From contig BQOK01000001.1 in assembly GCA_022835495.1 (NCBI GenBank), positions 2,418,001 through 2,482,000 on the forward strand: 64,000 nt of DNA, read 5' to 3'. Shown here piece after piece: positions 26,056-34,520 of the stretch (the first letter of the stretch is position 1; every line of letters starts with the position of its first letter). The stretch comes from Oscillospiraceae bacterium. GTDB taxonomy: Bacteria > Bacillota > Clostridia > Oscillospirales > Ruminococcaceae. Under the pieces are notes generated by a model. It ran no database searches, was not told the origin of the DNA, and worked only from the letters and a program-made list of their open reading frames with translations. Made by a program: the position numbers and the translations under genes.

Positions 26056-26843
26056 TCCTTTCCTTCTTGTGCAAAATTCGCAAGGCAGGCGCGCATGCCC
26101 TGTGCCAGCAGCGCGGTGTCAATGCCGCACACGCCCCACTGTGCGCCCTGCGCGCGGGCGGCGGCCACCCCCGCCGCATCCTGCGGCAGGGGCGCCCCCA
26201 TCCATTTGCCCGCCGCGCGCACCTTGCGGTACACGTCGGCGCACACGTCCTTCAATAAAGGCAGACCCGGGGCGGGCTGCGCCGCCAAACTCCGCCCCAG
26301 GTCCGCCGGGCCCAGGTATACTCCGTCCACACCGGGCACGGCCAGAATCTCGTCCAGATTCCGCCAGCCCTGGCAGGATTCAATCTGCATGATCTTTAAA
26401 AGATACTTGTCCGGGTCGGCCAGATACCCGGCCTCGTCGCCAAAGCCCCACCGCACCGCGCGCTGGGGGCCCTGCCCCCGCATGCCCCGCACCGGCCCGT
26501 CCGGGTAGGCGCAGGCCGCCACGGCGCGGCGGGCGGTGGCGGCGTCGTGCACAAAGGGAAAAATCACCCCGTCCGGCCCCAGGTCCAAAATTGCCTTCAG
26601 CATGGCAGGCTCTGCGGCCCGCACCCGCACCAGTGCCGCAGCGCCCGCACCCTGGGCGGCCGCCACATGGCGGCAGATCTCCTGCCGGTCAAGGGGGGCG
26701 TGCTCGGCGTCCACAAACACAAAGTCGTAGCCCGCAGCGCCCGCCATCTCGCTGAGCGCGGGCTCCGCCAGGGTAACCGCAAACCCCTTTACAAATTCGC
26801 CCGCCCGCATTTTGCCGCGCAGGCGCTCGGCGCCGTTCCACAT
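26052..26843 (-). CDS. HpcH/HpaI aldolase family protein
   Basis: A 263-residue class II aldolase of the HpaI/2-keto-3-deoxy-rhamnonate aldolase type. It shows YDFVFVDAEHAPLDRQ, GPDGVIFPFVHDAATARR, the metal-ligand segment LLKIMQIESCQGW and GVYLGPADLGRSL. These enzymes cleave 2-keto-3-deoxy acids to pyruvate and an aldehyde. The ATG at 26843 follows AAGGAG at nine bases and is preferred over a GTG two codons upstream. It lies between the permease and esterase genes and supports the idea of a sugar-acid pathway. Confidence 0.9.
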   Translation of the reverse strand: MWNGAERLRGKMRAGEFVKGFAVTLAEPALSEMAGAAGYDFVFVDAEHAPLDRQEICRHVAAAQGAGAAALVRVRAAEPAMLKAILDLGPDGVIFPFVHDAATARRAVAACAYPDGPVRGMRGQGPQRAVRWGFGDEAGYLADPDKYLLKIMQIESCQGWRNLDEILAVPGVDGVYLGPADLGRSLAAQPAPGLPLLKDVCADVYRKVRAAGKWMGAPLPQDAAGVAAARAQGAQWGVCGIDTALLAQGMRACLANFAQEGKE

Positions 26844-26862
26844 CTTCACTCGCTCCTTCCGC

Positions 26863-27693
26863 TCACTTCACCGCGCCGCTGGCCATGCCCTTGATCAGGG
26901 ATTTCTGCACCAGCAGGTAGATCAATACCGCCGGAACAATCGAGATCAGGGTCCCGGTCATCACCATTTCCCAGGGGGTCTGGTTGTCGATCAGCCGGGC
27001 GATACCCACAGTCACCGGGGTCTTTGCCGGGTCGCGGGTGAGCACCAGCGGGTAGAGGTATTGCCCCCAGCCCGAGAAAAACGACAGGGCGAACGAGGTG
27101 GCAATGCCCGGCAGCGTAAGCGGGATCACCACCCGGATCAGGGTCATAAAGCGGGAGCAGCCGTCAATGGCGGCGGCCTCCTCCAGCGCGTAGGGCACGC
27201 TGTCAAAAAAGCTGCGCATCAACAAAATCGGGAACGCCATCGAGGTGGCCAGGATCGTGATGATGACCCCCGCGTAGGTGTTGTAAAGCCCCAGCTTTTG
27301 CAGCATCATGAACACCGGCACCACAATCACCACCTGGGGCAGCACCTGGGTGATAAAGATCACGCAGGTGTAAAAGGCCTTGCCCTTAAATCGAAAGCGC
27401 GACAGCGCATAGGCCGCAAAGGTGGCCAGCACCACGTTGATCAGTGAGGCGGTAACCGCGTAGATAAAGGTGGCCTTTAAAAAGCTGGCCATATCCACCC
27501 GGGTAAACACGTCAGCATAGTTGTGCCAGGCCCAATCGGTGGGGTACAAAAAGGTCTTTCCCAGGTTCTGGTATTCGGTCAGCGAGGCCACAAAGGCGGT
27601 GTAAAGGGGCAGCAGGGTAAACAGCATCCAGAACAGGATGATCCCATAGCGCCCCGCCGTGGCAAAGGCCCTTTTTCGCTTGATGCTGTTCAT
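26863..27693 (-). CDS. Sugar ABC transporter permease (MalG/UgpE type)
   Basis: A 276-residue protein with six membrane segments and the permease EAA loop (EEAAAIDGCSRFMTLIRVVI PLTLPG), where it contacts the ATPase. The ATG at 27693 overlaps the stop of the other permease gene. No ATPase gene is present in this operon, as is common in CUT1 systems of Firmicutes that share an MsmK-like ATPase encoded elsewhere. Confidence 0.94.
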   Translation of the reverse strand: MNSIKRKRAFATAGRYGIILFWMLFTLLPLYTAFVASLTEYQNLGKTFLYPTDWAWHNYADVFTRVDMASFLKATFIYAVTASLINVVLATFAAYALSRFRFKGKAFYTCVIFITQVLPQVVIVVPVFMMLQKLGLYNTYAGVIITILATSMAFPILLMRSFFDSVPYALEEAAAIDGCSRFMTLIRVVIPLTLPGIATSFALSFFSGWGQYLYPLVLTRDPAKTPVTVGIARLIDNQTPWEMVMTGTLISIVPAVLIYLLVQKSLIKGMASGAVK

Positions 27694-28580
27694 TCCATGT
27701 CCCCCCGTTCCTTTTTCAGGTTGTTCAGGCTCAGCAGCGCAATGATGCCCAGCACGCACAGCGCAATGGCGCAGGCCGTGCCCAAATCATCCTGCTGGAA
27801 GGCTTTGGCATAGATCTCCAACGCCACCAGCTGGGTCGAGCGGGCGGGGCCGCCGGCGGTCATAATGTACACCGTGTCAAAGATCTGCATGGTCCATGCC
27901 GTAATGATCAGGGTGGTGGTCACCAGCACCGGCTTGATGTAAGGCAGGGTGATAAAGCGAAAGCGCTGGAAGGCGGTCACCCCGTCCAGGTCCGCCGCCT
28001 CCTGAATGTCCTCCGGGATGGTCTGCAGCGCGGCCAGCAGCGAAATAATCATAAAGGGCGTGCCCTGCCAGATGCGCACCACGATCACGGTGGCCAGCGC
28101 GGTGTGTTCGCTCAAAAAGCTGAGGTTGTTCTCAATCAGGTGCATCGAGCGCAGCAATTGGTTGATAAAGCCGAACTGCGCGTTCACCACCCAGCTCCAC
28201 ATGGAGGCGGCAAAAGCCTGGGGCACCACCCAGGGAATGATGGCGATGGCGCGGAACACGCCCCGGCCGGGGATGGGTTTGTCCAGCGCCAGCGAAACGA
28301 TGGTGCCGCACACCACCACTCCGATCACGCCAAAAAAAACATAAACGATCGTGACCCACATGCTGCCCAAAAATTTGGGGCTTACCAGGTAGGCAAAGTT
28401 TTGAAAGCCGTTCCAGCCCTTGAACCCCTGAATGATGTTGGAGTCGCCCAGCGAGTATTTGAACAGGTTGAACAGGGGCACGGCCAGAATAAAAACAAAC
28501 AGCACAATGGTGGGCAGCAGGTACAAATACGGCTCTGCTTTTTCCTGCAGCACAGGCTTTTTCCGGGTTCTGCGGCGCAT
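27690..28580 (-). CDS. Sugar ABC transporter permease (MalF/UgpA type)
   Basis: A 296-residue protein with six membrane segments after a basic N-terminus (MRRRTRKK). The EAA loop is QEAADLDGVTAFQRFRFITL, and the first span is YLYLLPTIVLFVFILAVPLF, both typical of CUT1 permeases. The ATG at 28580 is preceded by AAGAGG at a good distance; an upstream in-frame start would add a low-complexity tail. It pairs with the MalG-type permease downstream and with the binding protein upstream. Confidence 0.94.
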   Translation of the reverse strand: MRRRTRKKPVLQEKAEPYLYLLPTIVLFVFILAVPLFNLFKYSLGDSNIIQGFKGWNGFQNFAYLVSPKFLGSMWVTIVYVFFGVIGVVVCGTIVSLALDKPIPGRGVFRAIAIIPWVVPQAFAASMWSWVVNAQFGFINQLLRSMHLIENNLSFLSEHTALATVIVVRIWQGTPFMIISLLAALQTIPEDIQEAADLDGVTAFQRFRFITLPYIKPVLVTTTLIITAWTMQIFDTVYIMTAGGPARSTQLVALEIYAKAFQQDDLGTACAIALCVLGIIALLSLNNLKKERGDME

Positions 28581-28679
28581 TTGGTTCACCTCTTGTTTCT
28601 TGGTTTGGTGCCGCCCGCTGAAAAGCGGCGCCGGCGCGCAGCGCCTGGGGCGGCGGTTCCGGGCCCGGTTACGCAAAAG

Positions 28680-28719
28680 GCCAAGGGCCCCCTTTCCTGG
28701 GGGCGGGGAGCCCTTGGCG
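28680..28719 (-). other. Hairpin between binding protein and permease genes
   Basis: GCCAAGGGC and GCCCTTGGC form the outer stem, with a C/G-rich inner stem. There is no U-run, so it is more likely an mRNA-stabilising 3' end for the binding-protein transcript than a full terminator; such hairpins commonly raise binding-protein levels over permeases. Confidence 0.5.
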
Positions 28720-28732
28720 GCTCAAAGCCGGT

Positions 28733-30034
28733 TTACTTGTAAATGTCCGCGTGCTCTGCGGCCATGTTGGCCTGTGTATCGGCGGCGGTCTGCTTGCCCA
28801 TCATCAGCAGCTGCAGCTGCTCGCCGTTCACCGCCCACAGGGCGTTGGTCTGGGGGCAGATGCCCTCGGCGTAGCTGTGCTCCATCGACTGCACCACGTT
28901 CAGCATATAGCCCTCGGTGTAGGTGGCGGCCTCGGATTTCAGCATGGGCACCGAGCCGTACTTGGCGTGCTCGATCTGGTTCTCGGTGCGCATCATATAG
29001 CGCAAAAAGGTCCAGGCTTCGTCCGGGTGCGCGCTGTTGGTGGGAATAAACCACCCGCCCACGTTCACGGCGGTGGAATTCACGCCGCTGTCCCCGCAGG
29101 GCATGACCGTGCAGCGGATGCTGCCGTCGGCCAGCTGTTCGGGGACCTGGTTCGCCATGTTGATGGCGTCCAGCACCATGGCCACCTTGCCGTCCCGCAG
29201 CAGGGTGCGCACGTCAAACCGGCCGTACTCCACATAGCTGTCCTGCGCATACTGGGTGATGTCCTGCAAAAACTGCAGGGTCTTCACCGCGTCGTCCTTG
29301 CCCGCGTCCTGGTCATACACGTACTGGTTCGCCGCGCCGTCCCAGGCGCTGCCGCCGTGCTGGCTGGTAAACAGCGACTCGTACAAAAAGCTTGTCTCAC
29401 CGCCGGAGCTCTTGGCATACAGGCCGAACGGGTCGATGCCGTCAAGCTTTGCCAGCGCCTCGCAGGCGGCCATGAACTCGTCCCAGGTCCTGGGGGGGTT
29501 ATCCGGGTCCAGGCCCGCCTGGGTGAACAGGTCTGCGTTGTACCACAGCATAATGCTGGAGCCGCCGCAGGTGATCATGTACTGCTTGCCGTCGTATTGG
29601 CCGGCCTCCATCATGGCCGGGTACATGTCGTTTTTCAGCTCGTCGTCCACATAGGGGGAAAGATCCAGCACCAGGCCCTTGTCGGCCAGGTCAAAAATGG
29701 TGCCCGGCAGGTGGTACATCACATCGGGCAGCGTTTTGGAGGCCGCCATGGTCTGCAGGGTCTTTTCCGCGTCGCCCCAGCCCAGATCCTGCATGTCGAT
29801 CTTGATGTTCGGGTATTCCTTTTCGAACGCCTCGATCATGGGGTCAAAGATCTCGTGCAGCACCTCGGGGGTGCCGGTGCGCATAAAGGTAAGGGTCACG
29901 ACCTCGCCGGAATCCCCACCGGCGCCGGTGCTGCCCGGGGCGGCCGCCGGGGTGCTGGAAGCGCCCCCGCCGCAGCCCACAAGCAAGGTGAGCAGCATGC
30001 AAACTGCCACAACAACTGCAAATGCCTTTTTCAT
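28733..30034 (-). CDS. Extracellular sugar-binding lipoprotein of the ABC transporter
   Basis: A 433-residue family 1 solute-binding protein with a lipoprotein signal (MKKAFAVVVAVCMLLTLLVG followed by Cys). The mature part has VTLTFMRTGTPEVLHEIFDP, an early DLGWGDAEKTLQTMAAS, and the family-typical GGWFIPTNSAHPDEAWTFLR. The ATG at 30034 follows AAGGAGAA; an upstream in-frame start has no support. It delivers the substrate to the two permeases encoded downstream. The 82-base gap to the lyase gene upstream holds no obvious promoter. Confidence 0.94.
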   Translation of the reverse strand: MKKAFAVVVAVCMLLTLLVGCGGGASSTPAAAPGSTGAGGDSGEVVTLTFMRTGTPEVLHEIFDPMIEAFEKEYPNIKIDMQDLGWGDAEKTLQTMAASKTLPDVMYHLPGTIFDLADKGLVLDLSPYVDDELKNDMYPAMMEAGQYDGKQYMITCGGSSIMLWYNADLFTQAGLDPDNPPRTWDEFMAACEALAKLDGIDPFGLYAKSSGGETSFLYESLFTSQHGGSAWDGAANQYVYDQDAGKDDAVKTLQFLQDITQYAQDSYVEYGRFDVRTLLRDGKVAMVLDAINMANQVPEQLADGSIRCTVMPCGDSGVNSTAVNVGGWFIPTNSAHPDEAWTFLRYMMRTENQIEHAKYGSVPMLKSEAATYTEGYMLNVVQSMEHSYAEGICPQTNALWAVNGEQLQLLMMGKQTAADTQANMAAEHADIYK

Positions 30035-30116
30035 GTCGATTCTCCTTTTTCTTGCTTTTGGTTTTTTACCGGCCCCCGGCGCAGGGGGCCGGGCGGTCCC
30101 ATTCAAACGCCGGCGC

Positions 30117-31052
30117 TCACAGCCCAATGGCCTTCAAAACGCCGCGCACCTCGGCCTTTTCCTCGCCGGTCAGCGGCACGCAGGGGATGCGGGGCCAGCC
30201 GCCGCAGCTGCCCACCTCGTCGGTGATGTATTTCAGCAGAGAGATCACCTTGTATTCCCCGCCCTGGCCGGAGTATTTGCCCGCCAGATCCATATAGGGC
30301 ACCATGGTGTCGCGGATTTCTTTCGCCCGGGTGTAATCGCCGGTGCTCCGGGCGGCCCAGATCGCCGCCGCGCGCTCCGGCACAAAGTTCGCCATGCTGG
30401 AAATAAAGCCCGCGGTGCCCGCCAGTGCGGCAAAGGGCTCCAGGAACTCGCCGTGGCCGTTCACCACGCTCACCCTGTCGCCGATCTCCTGCACCACCCG
30501 GGTCATCTTGAAAAAGGCGGGGGTGCACTCCTTCATGCCCACCACATTGGGGAATTCCTTCAGGCGTTTCAGCACCGAAATGGGGCAGTCGATGTTCATC
30601 ACCTCAAAGTTGTTGTACAAAAGGATGCCCAGGCCCGTGTTCTCGGCCAGCGCCTTGTAAAAGGCGTAAATGCACTCCTCGTCCTTGGCGGGGTAATAAT
30701 AGGGCGAAAGCGCCATCACGCCCGCGGCGCCGTGGGCCTCGGCGTGCTGGGCCAGCTCAATGGCCTCCCGCACGTTGGTGCTGTTGCAGCCCGCGATCAC
30801 CGGCAGCCGGCCGCCGCACACGGCCAGCGCGCATTCCAGCACCTCCTTGCGCTCCGCCGGGTTCATGGCGCCGCACTCGCCGGTGCTGCCTCCCACCACA
30901 ATGGTGGCGTTCGTTTTGTCCAGCCCGCCCTTTAAAATAAATTCCAGGTTTTTTTCGTACCCCTTTGCGTCAAAGCTGCCGTCCTCTTTAAACGGGGTGA
31001 TGCTGATCACGCACACCCCGTGCAGCTGTTTGCGAAGTTCTTCCGGTCTCAT
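30117..31052 (-). CDS. DapA/NanA-family class I lyase (2-keto acid aldolase)
   Basis: A 311-residue TIM-barrel enzyme. The pyruvate-binding GGSTGEC motif, Tyr in LLYNNFE and the Schiff-base Lys174 in VGMKECTP are all present. GGSTGE resembles N-acetylneuraminate lyase, but the segment after the tyrosine differs, so a 2-keto-3-deoxy-sugar acid or related dehydratase substrate is just as likely. True dihydrodipicolinate synthase is unlikely in this context. It is the promoter-proximal gene of the catabolic operon and is preceded by AAGGAGG. Confidence 0.88.
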   Translation of the reverse strand: MRPEELRKQLHGVCVISITPFKEDGSFDAKGYEKNLEFILKGGLDKTNATIVVGGSTGECGAMNPAERKEVLECALAVCGGRLPVIAGCNSTNVREAIELAQHAEAHGAAGVMALSPYYYPAKDEECIYAFYKALAENTGLGILLYNNFEVMNIDCPISVLKRLKEFPNVVGMKECTPAFFKMTRVVQEIGDRVSVVNGHGEFLEPFAALAGTAGFISSMANFVPERAAAIWAARSTGDYTRAKEIRDTMVPYMDLAGKYSGQGGEYKVISLLKYITDEVGSCGGWPRIPCVPLTGEEKAEVRGVLKAIGL

Positions 31053-31100
31053 GTCTTTTCCTCCTTAAAAATAAAAAATGTTTTTCGGATTTTTCTTTGT

Positions 31101-31110
31101 GAAAAATTTC
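31101..31110. promoter_or_regulatory. Possible RpiR operator in the catabolic operon leader
   Basis: The palindrome GAAAAATTTC lies just downstream of the minus-strand -10 box. RpiR-type regulators often bind GAAA-N-TTTC sites. The region is AT-rich, so chance is possible. Confidence 0.3.
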
Positions 31111-31133
31111 TGTTTTTTCTTTCCGGTGAAACC

Positions 31134-31162
31134 AAAATACCATGTAAAAAGTCACAAGTCAA
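31134..31162 (-). promoter_or_regulatory. Promoter of the sugar-acid catabolic operon
   Basis: On the minus strand TTGACT (31157-31162), 17-base spacer, TATTTT (31134-31139), giving a leader of about 75 bases before the lyase gene. Confidence 0.65.
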
Positions 31163-31200
31163 GCAATTTTAAAAAATATTTTTTATTTTTACTTTTTCTA

Positions 31201-31229
31201 TTGAAAAAAACAGTTTTTCAAAATATAAT
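31201..31229 (+). promoter_or_regulatory. Promoter with overlapping palindrome for the dehydrogenase gene
   Basis: TTGAAA (31201-31206), 17-base spacer and TATAAT (31224-31229). The -35 box is part of the palindrome TTGAAAAA-N5-TTTTTCAA (31201-31221), which would make a good operator, possibly for the RpiR regulator. Confidence 0.7.
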
Positions 31230-31326
31230 AAAGCCATCCAAAGCCCGCCTTGCCTTTTTCAAACATCCCCGGGCCGTTTTCGGGCCGGGCGCGGGCCTTT
31301 CAAACAAAATGGAGGGAATCAGCATC

Positions 31327-32403
31327 ATGGAATTGGAACATACCACCGTGAACCTGCGCGTGGGCGTGGGCAAGTTTTTTTACGGGCACGGCTGTATCCG
31401 CGAGCTTGCGGCCGAGACCGCGCGCCTGGGGGGCAAGCCCCTGGTAATCGGCGGCCCCACCGCCGTCAAGCTCATCCTGGGCCTGTGCGAGGCGGAGTTC
31501 CGTGCGGCGGGCGTCACGCCCCTGGTGCGGGTGCACACCGGGGCCTGCTCGCGCACCTGGGCCGGGCGCTATAAGGAAGAGGCGCTCCAAAACGGCTGCA
31601 CCCTCATCCTGGGGGTGGGCGGCGGCAAATGCCTGGACCTGGCCAAGTGCGCGGCCACCTTTGCCGGGCTGGACCTCATCTGTGTGCCCACCTCGGTGGC
31701 CACCTGCGTGGCCTCCTCCTCGGTGTGCATCATGTATCACGACGACGGCACCCCCGACGGCTCGGTGGCCATGAGTAAAGAGGTGGACGTGGTCATCGCC
31801 GATACCGATGTCATCGCCACCGCCCCCAAACGCCTGCTGGCGGCGGGCATCTTCGATTCCCTGGCAAAGCTGCCCGAGGTGGTGCACAACACCCAGATCG
31901 AAAGCTATCAGGACTGTACTCTGGAAAAATACATCTGCACCGTGAACAGCCGGGCGATCTATGAGTTTCTCATGGGCGAGGGCTCCCGGGTGTACGACCA
32001 GGGCCTCGCCTCGGGCCGCTTCACCGATGTGATCCTCACAAACCTTCTGCACACCTCGGTGGTGAGCGGTTTTTCCTGCGGGGTCAACCAGCTGGCGCTG
32101 GCGCACGGTCTTTACGATTTTCTGCGCCGCTCCTTTACCGCGCAGGCCGCGCATCTGCTGCACGGCGAGATCGTGGCCGTGGGCATTCTCATGCAGCTCA
32201 AATTCAACCGCATGGCCGACGCCTATGTGCTGGGGGTCCGCCGCCTCATGGCCCACATGCAGCTGCCCACCCGCCTGCCGGACCTGGGCTTCGAGCCCAC
32301 GCCCGAAAATTTGCAGCTGCTGGTGGATTATCTTCTCCCCGCCACCGGCCTTTCCCCGGCAGACGAACCCCGCCTGCGTGCAGCCATTGCCGAGATCTGC
32401 TGA
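31327..32403 (+). CDS. Iron/zinc-containing alcohol dehydrogenase, GldA-like
   Basis: A 358-residue member of the glycerol dehydrogenase-like branch. NAD-binding LILGVGGGKCLDLAKCAA and VPTSVATCVASSSV are followed by metal-ligand sites: Asp in GIFDSLAKLPE, His in LALAHGLYDF and His in LLHGEIVAVG. The enzyme should oxidise or reduce a polyol or hydroxy-aldehyde with NAD(P). The ATG at 31327 follows GGAGG; longer forms extend into AT-rich leader DNA. It is divergent from the catabolic operon and may process one of its products; the substrate is unknown. Confidence 0.85.
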   Translation: MELEHTTVNLRVGVGKFFYGHGCIRELAAETARLGGKPLVIGGPTAVKLILGLCEAEFRAAGVTPLVRVHTGACSRTWAGRYKEEALQNGCTLILGVGGGKCLDLAKCAATFAGLDLICVPTSVATCVASSSVCIMYHDDGTPDGSVAMSKEVDVVIADTDVIATAPKRLLAAGIFDSLAKLPEVVHNTQIESYQDCTLEKYICTVNSRAIYEFLMGEGSRVYDQGLASGRFTDVILTNLLHTSVVSGFSCGVNQLALAHGLYDFLRRSFTAQAAHLLHGEIVAVGILMQLKFNRMADAYVLGVRRLMAHMQLPTRLPDLGFEPTPENLQLLVDYLLPATGLSPADEPRLRAAIAEIC

Positions 32404-32429
32404 AAGCACGCCTTTCCAGCCTTCCGGCA

Positions 32430-32473
32430 AAAAGACCCGCCCGGCGCACAAAACGTGCGCCGGGCGGGTCTTT
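32430..32473. terminator. Bidirectional terminator, copy A of a 44-bp repeat
   Basis: AAAAGACCCGCCCGGCGCAC pairs perfectly with its complement around AAAA. The same 44 bases occur at 36732-36775. It lies between the convergent dehydrogenase and GH5-like genes. Confidence 0.92.
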
Positions 32474-32511
32474 TCACTCTTTCCTTTTCACTTCTCCGCC
32501 CAAGACCGGGC

Positions 32512-34365
32512 TCAGCCGCCCGGGGCGTTTTCCAGCACTGCCTCCAGCAGCGCCCGGTCCGCCTGGTATTCAAACACATGGGTGTCGTATTCATAGGCCC
32601 CGCTCACGGCCCGGCTCCCCCGGCGGCCAAAGCCGCTGATGGCCCCGCTCCACATAAAACTGTTTCTTCCCGCCAGATCGAAGTGGTTCCAGGGGATCTT
32701 CTCCCTGGCAAACATCTGTGCCATCTCGCTGTAAAAAGCCGTTACCGCCGCCTCTTCGGGGTGGCATGCTTCGTAGTACGCGTTGTTGCACAGGCCCCAC
32801 TCGCCCACCATAAAGCCCACCCCGTACCTCTGCGCTACCTCCCGGAACGGCTGTATGCTCTGCTCATAGATCCGCTGCGCCGTCCAAAGCTCCCCGCCGA
32901 TCTCGGGCCAGGCCGGCACGCCCCCATACTGCTCCACCGTGTCCAGACCCACGTAGGTGAAGGCCCGCGGCTCGTAGCAGTGGTACGAGATCGCCACCCC
33001 TTTTTGGGCCATGCACTCGGCCGCGGCCAGATCCCCGTCAAACCCGGCCATCAGCAGCCGGTCGGGCGAAACGGCGCGGATCGCCGCCGTCACCTCGTCC
33101 ATCCGGGCAGAAAAATCCTCCAGCCTTCCCTCGTCGCCCGGGTGCCACTCCGAGCACAGCTCAAAGCTCAAATAAGGGGCCGGGATATCCCGGTAGCGTT
33201 TGGCCAGCATTTCCCAATAAGCGGTAAACGCCTCCCATTCCTCCCCTGTGGGATAGAATTCCCCGTCGTTGTAGTTTTCTCCGTTCCCAAACCCGGAGAG
33301 CGCCGCCCTGCCCGGCATGGCAAACGCACTGATCTGAACATGAACGCCGTTTTCCAGCGCAAAGGCGATCACCTTGTCCAGCTCCTCCAGCTCCCTCTCG
33401 TTCACAAGCCCCCTATCCTGCGGGTAATCGGGGAATTGCAGGGCCGTGAAGCTCACCATCATGCGGAAAAAGTCAAAGCCCTGCTCCGCCGCAAAGCGAA
33501 ATTCCTCCGGGTAGTAGTCCCGGGTGTAATGCCCCGGCCAAAAGTCGCTCTCCGCCTTGCTGTCAAAGCCCACGCCCCTCCAAAGCGGGAGCGCGCCGCC
33601 TTTCAGCTCCGGCAGCGCCGGGGCCTGATCAATGCTCTCCCGGCCGATCGTGCTGCGCACCGCAGCCGCCTCCAGCGTGATGTACTCCGGTTCGTCCTCA
33701 AAGGAGTCGTAGAGCCGCACCGCCGCCAGGATTGCTTCCTCCCTTGTAAAAGGCGCGCCGCTCCTGAAATCCCACTGCCCGGAAAACTCCATCAGCGGCT
33801 TGTGGCTCAGGCGCGAGCAGCGGTTAAAGCTGAACAGCATGGCGCCGGCATAGGCGTCGCCCGTATAGTCCGTTCCGTTTGGCCCGGGGATCGAGACCTC
33901 GCCCGGCGGCAGGATCGGGCAATCCGCCGTTTCGTGATCCCACGGCGCGTTTCCCTCGGTAAAATAGCAGTCGTACAGCGCGTTCATGCGCAGATCGCCC
34001 AGCGTCTGCGCGGCGCACATCAGGTACACGGCCCCGCCGGCGCGGTCGACCGCCTGGCCGGTGCTGTTTTCACACAGGCGCGCCCATTCTCCGGAAGCCC
34101 CGTCGTCCCGCAGGGCGATCATCCGCCCCAAAAGTTCCCCCAGCTCGGTGTCCAGCACAGGCGCGGAATAGTCCGCCTGCAGTGCCTGCGGTACCAGCCC
34201 CAGAGAGATCGCGCGGGCTGTCTCTCTGTGTGCGGGCTGTTCGGCCGCCTGCGTCTGTGCAGGCGGCGCCGCGCTCCTCGCGGGAACCGTCGGCGCCTGC
34301 GTGCCGCAGGCGGCAAAAACGACCGGCAGGGCGGCCGCAAAAAGGATGCCGCATATTCTTTTCAT
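32512..34365 (-). CDS. Glycoside hydrolase family 5-like lipoprotein
   Basis: A 617-residue exported protein with a lipoprotein signal (MKRICGILFAAALPVVFAA then Cys20). Residues about 50-270 are an unrecognised domain. The C-terminal half (about 275-610) is a TIM-barrel cellulase-superfamily domain with LWRGVGFDSKAESDF, the acid/base Glu406 in SFELCSEWHP and the nucleophile Glu522 in VGEWGLC. In GH5 the acid/base usually lies in Asn-Glu-Pro; here it is Ser-Glu-Trp, so activity is not assured. It may trim beta-glycans at the cell surface. It is a single gene with a preceding AGGTGA site. Confidence 0.75.
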   Translation of the reverse strand: MKRICGILFAAALPVVFAACGTQAPTVPARSAAPPAQTQAAEQPAHRETARAISLGLVPQALQADYSAPVLDTELGELLGRMIALRDDGASGEWARLCENSTGQAVDRAGGAVYLMCAAQTLGDLRMNALYDCYFTEGNAPWDHETADCPILPPGEVSIPGPNGTDYTGDAYAGAMLFSFNRCSRLSHKPLMEFSGQWDFRSGAPFTREEAILAAVRLYDSFEDEPEYITLEAAAVRSTIGRESIDQAPALPELKGGALPLWRGVGFDSKAESDFWPGHYTRDYYPEEFRFAAEQGFDFFRMMVSFTALQFPDYPQDRGLVNERELEELDKVIAFALENGVHVQISAFAMPGRAALSGFGNGENYNDGEFYPTGEEWEAFTAYWEMLAKRYRDIPAPYLSFELCSEWHPGDEGRLEDFSARMDEVTAAIRAVSPDRLLMAGFDGDLAAAECMAQKGVAISYHCYEPRAFTYVGLDTVEQYGGVPAWPEIGGELWTAQRIYEQSIQPFREVAQRYGVGFMVGEWGLCNNAYYEACHPEEAAVTAFYSEMAQMFAREKIPWNHFDLAGRNSFMWSGAISGFGRRGSRAVSGAYEYDTHVFEYQADRALLEAVLENAPGG

Positions 34366-34468
34366 ACAAAATCACCTCAAACTAAAAGCATGGAACGGCC
34401 CAATTTAAATTGTAGCAGACAGCGGCCGCCGATCGGTGTGCGCGCTGCACACACGCCTGAACTTTTAT

Positions 34469-34497
34469 TTGAACCGCGTGCAGAGATGCGCTATAAT
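34469..34497 (+). promoter_or_regulatory. SigA promoter for the kinase-LRR operon
   Basis: TTGAAC (34469-34474), 17-base spacer and TATAAT (34492-34497), 23 bases before the first start codon. Confidence 0.8.
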
Positions 34498-34520
34498 GGG
34501 CTCATCAAGGGGGGCTGCCC

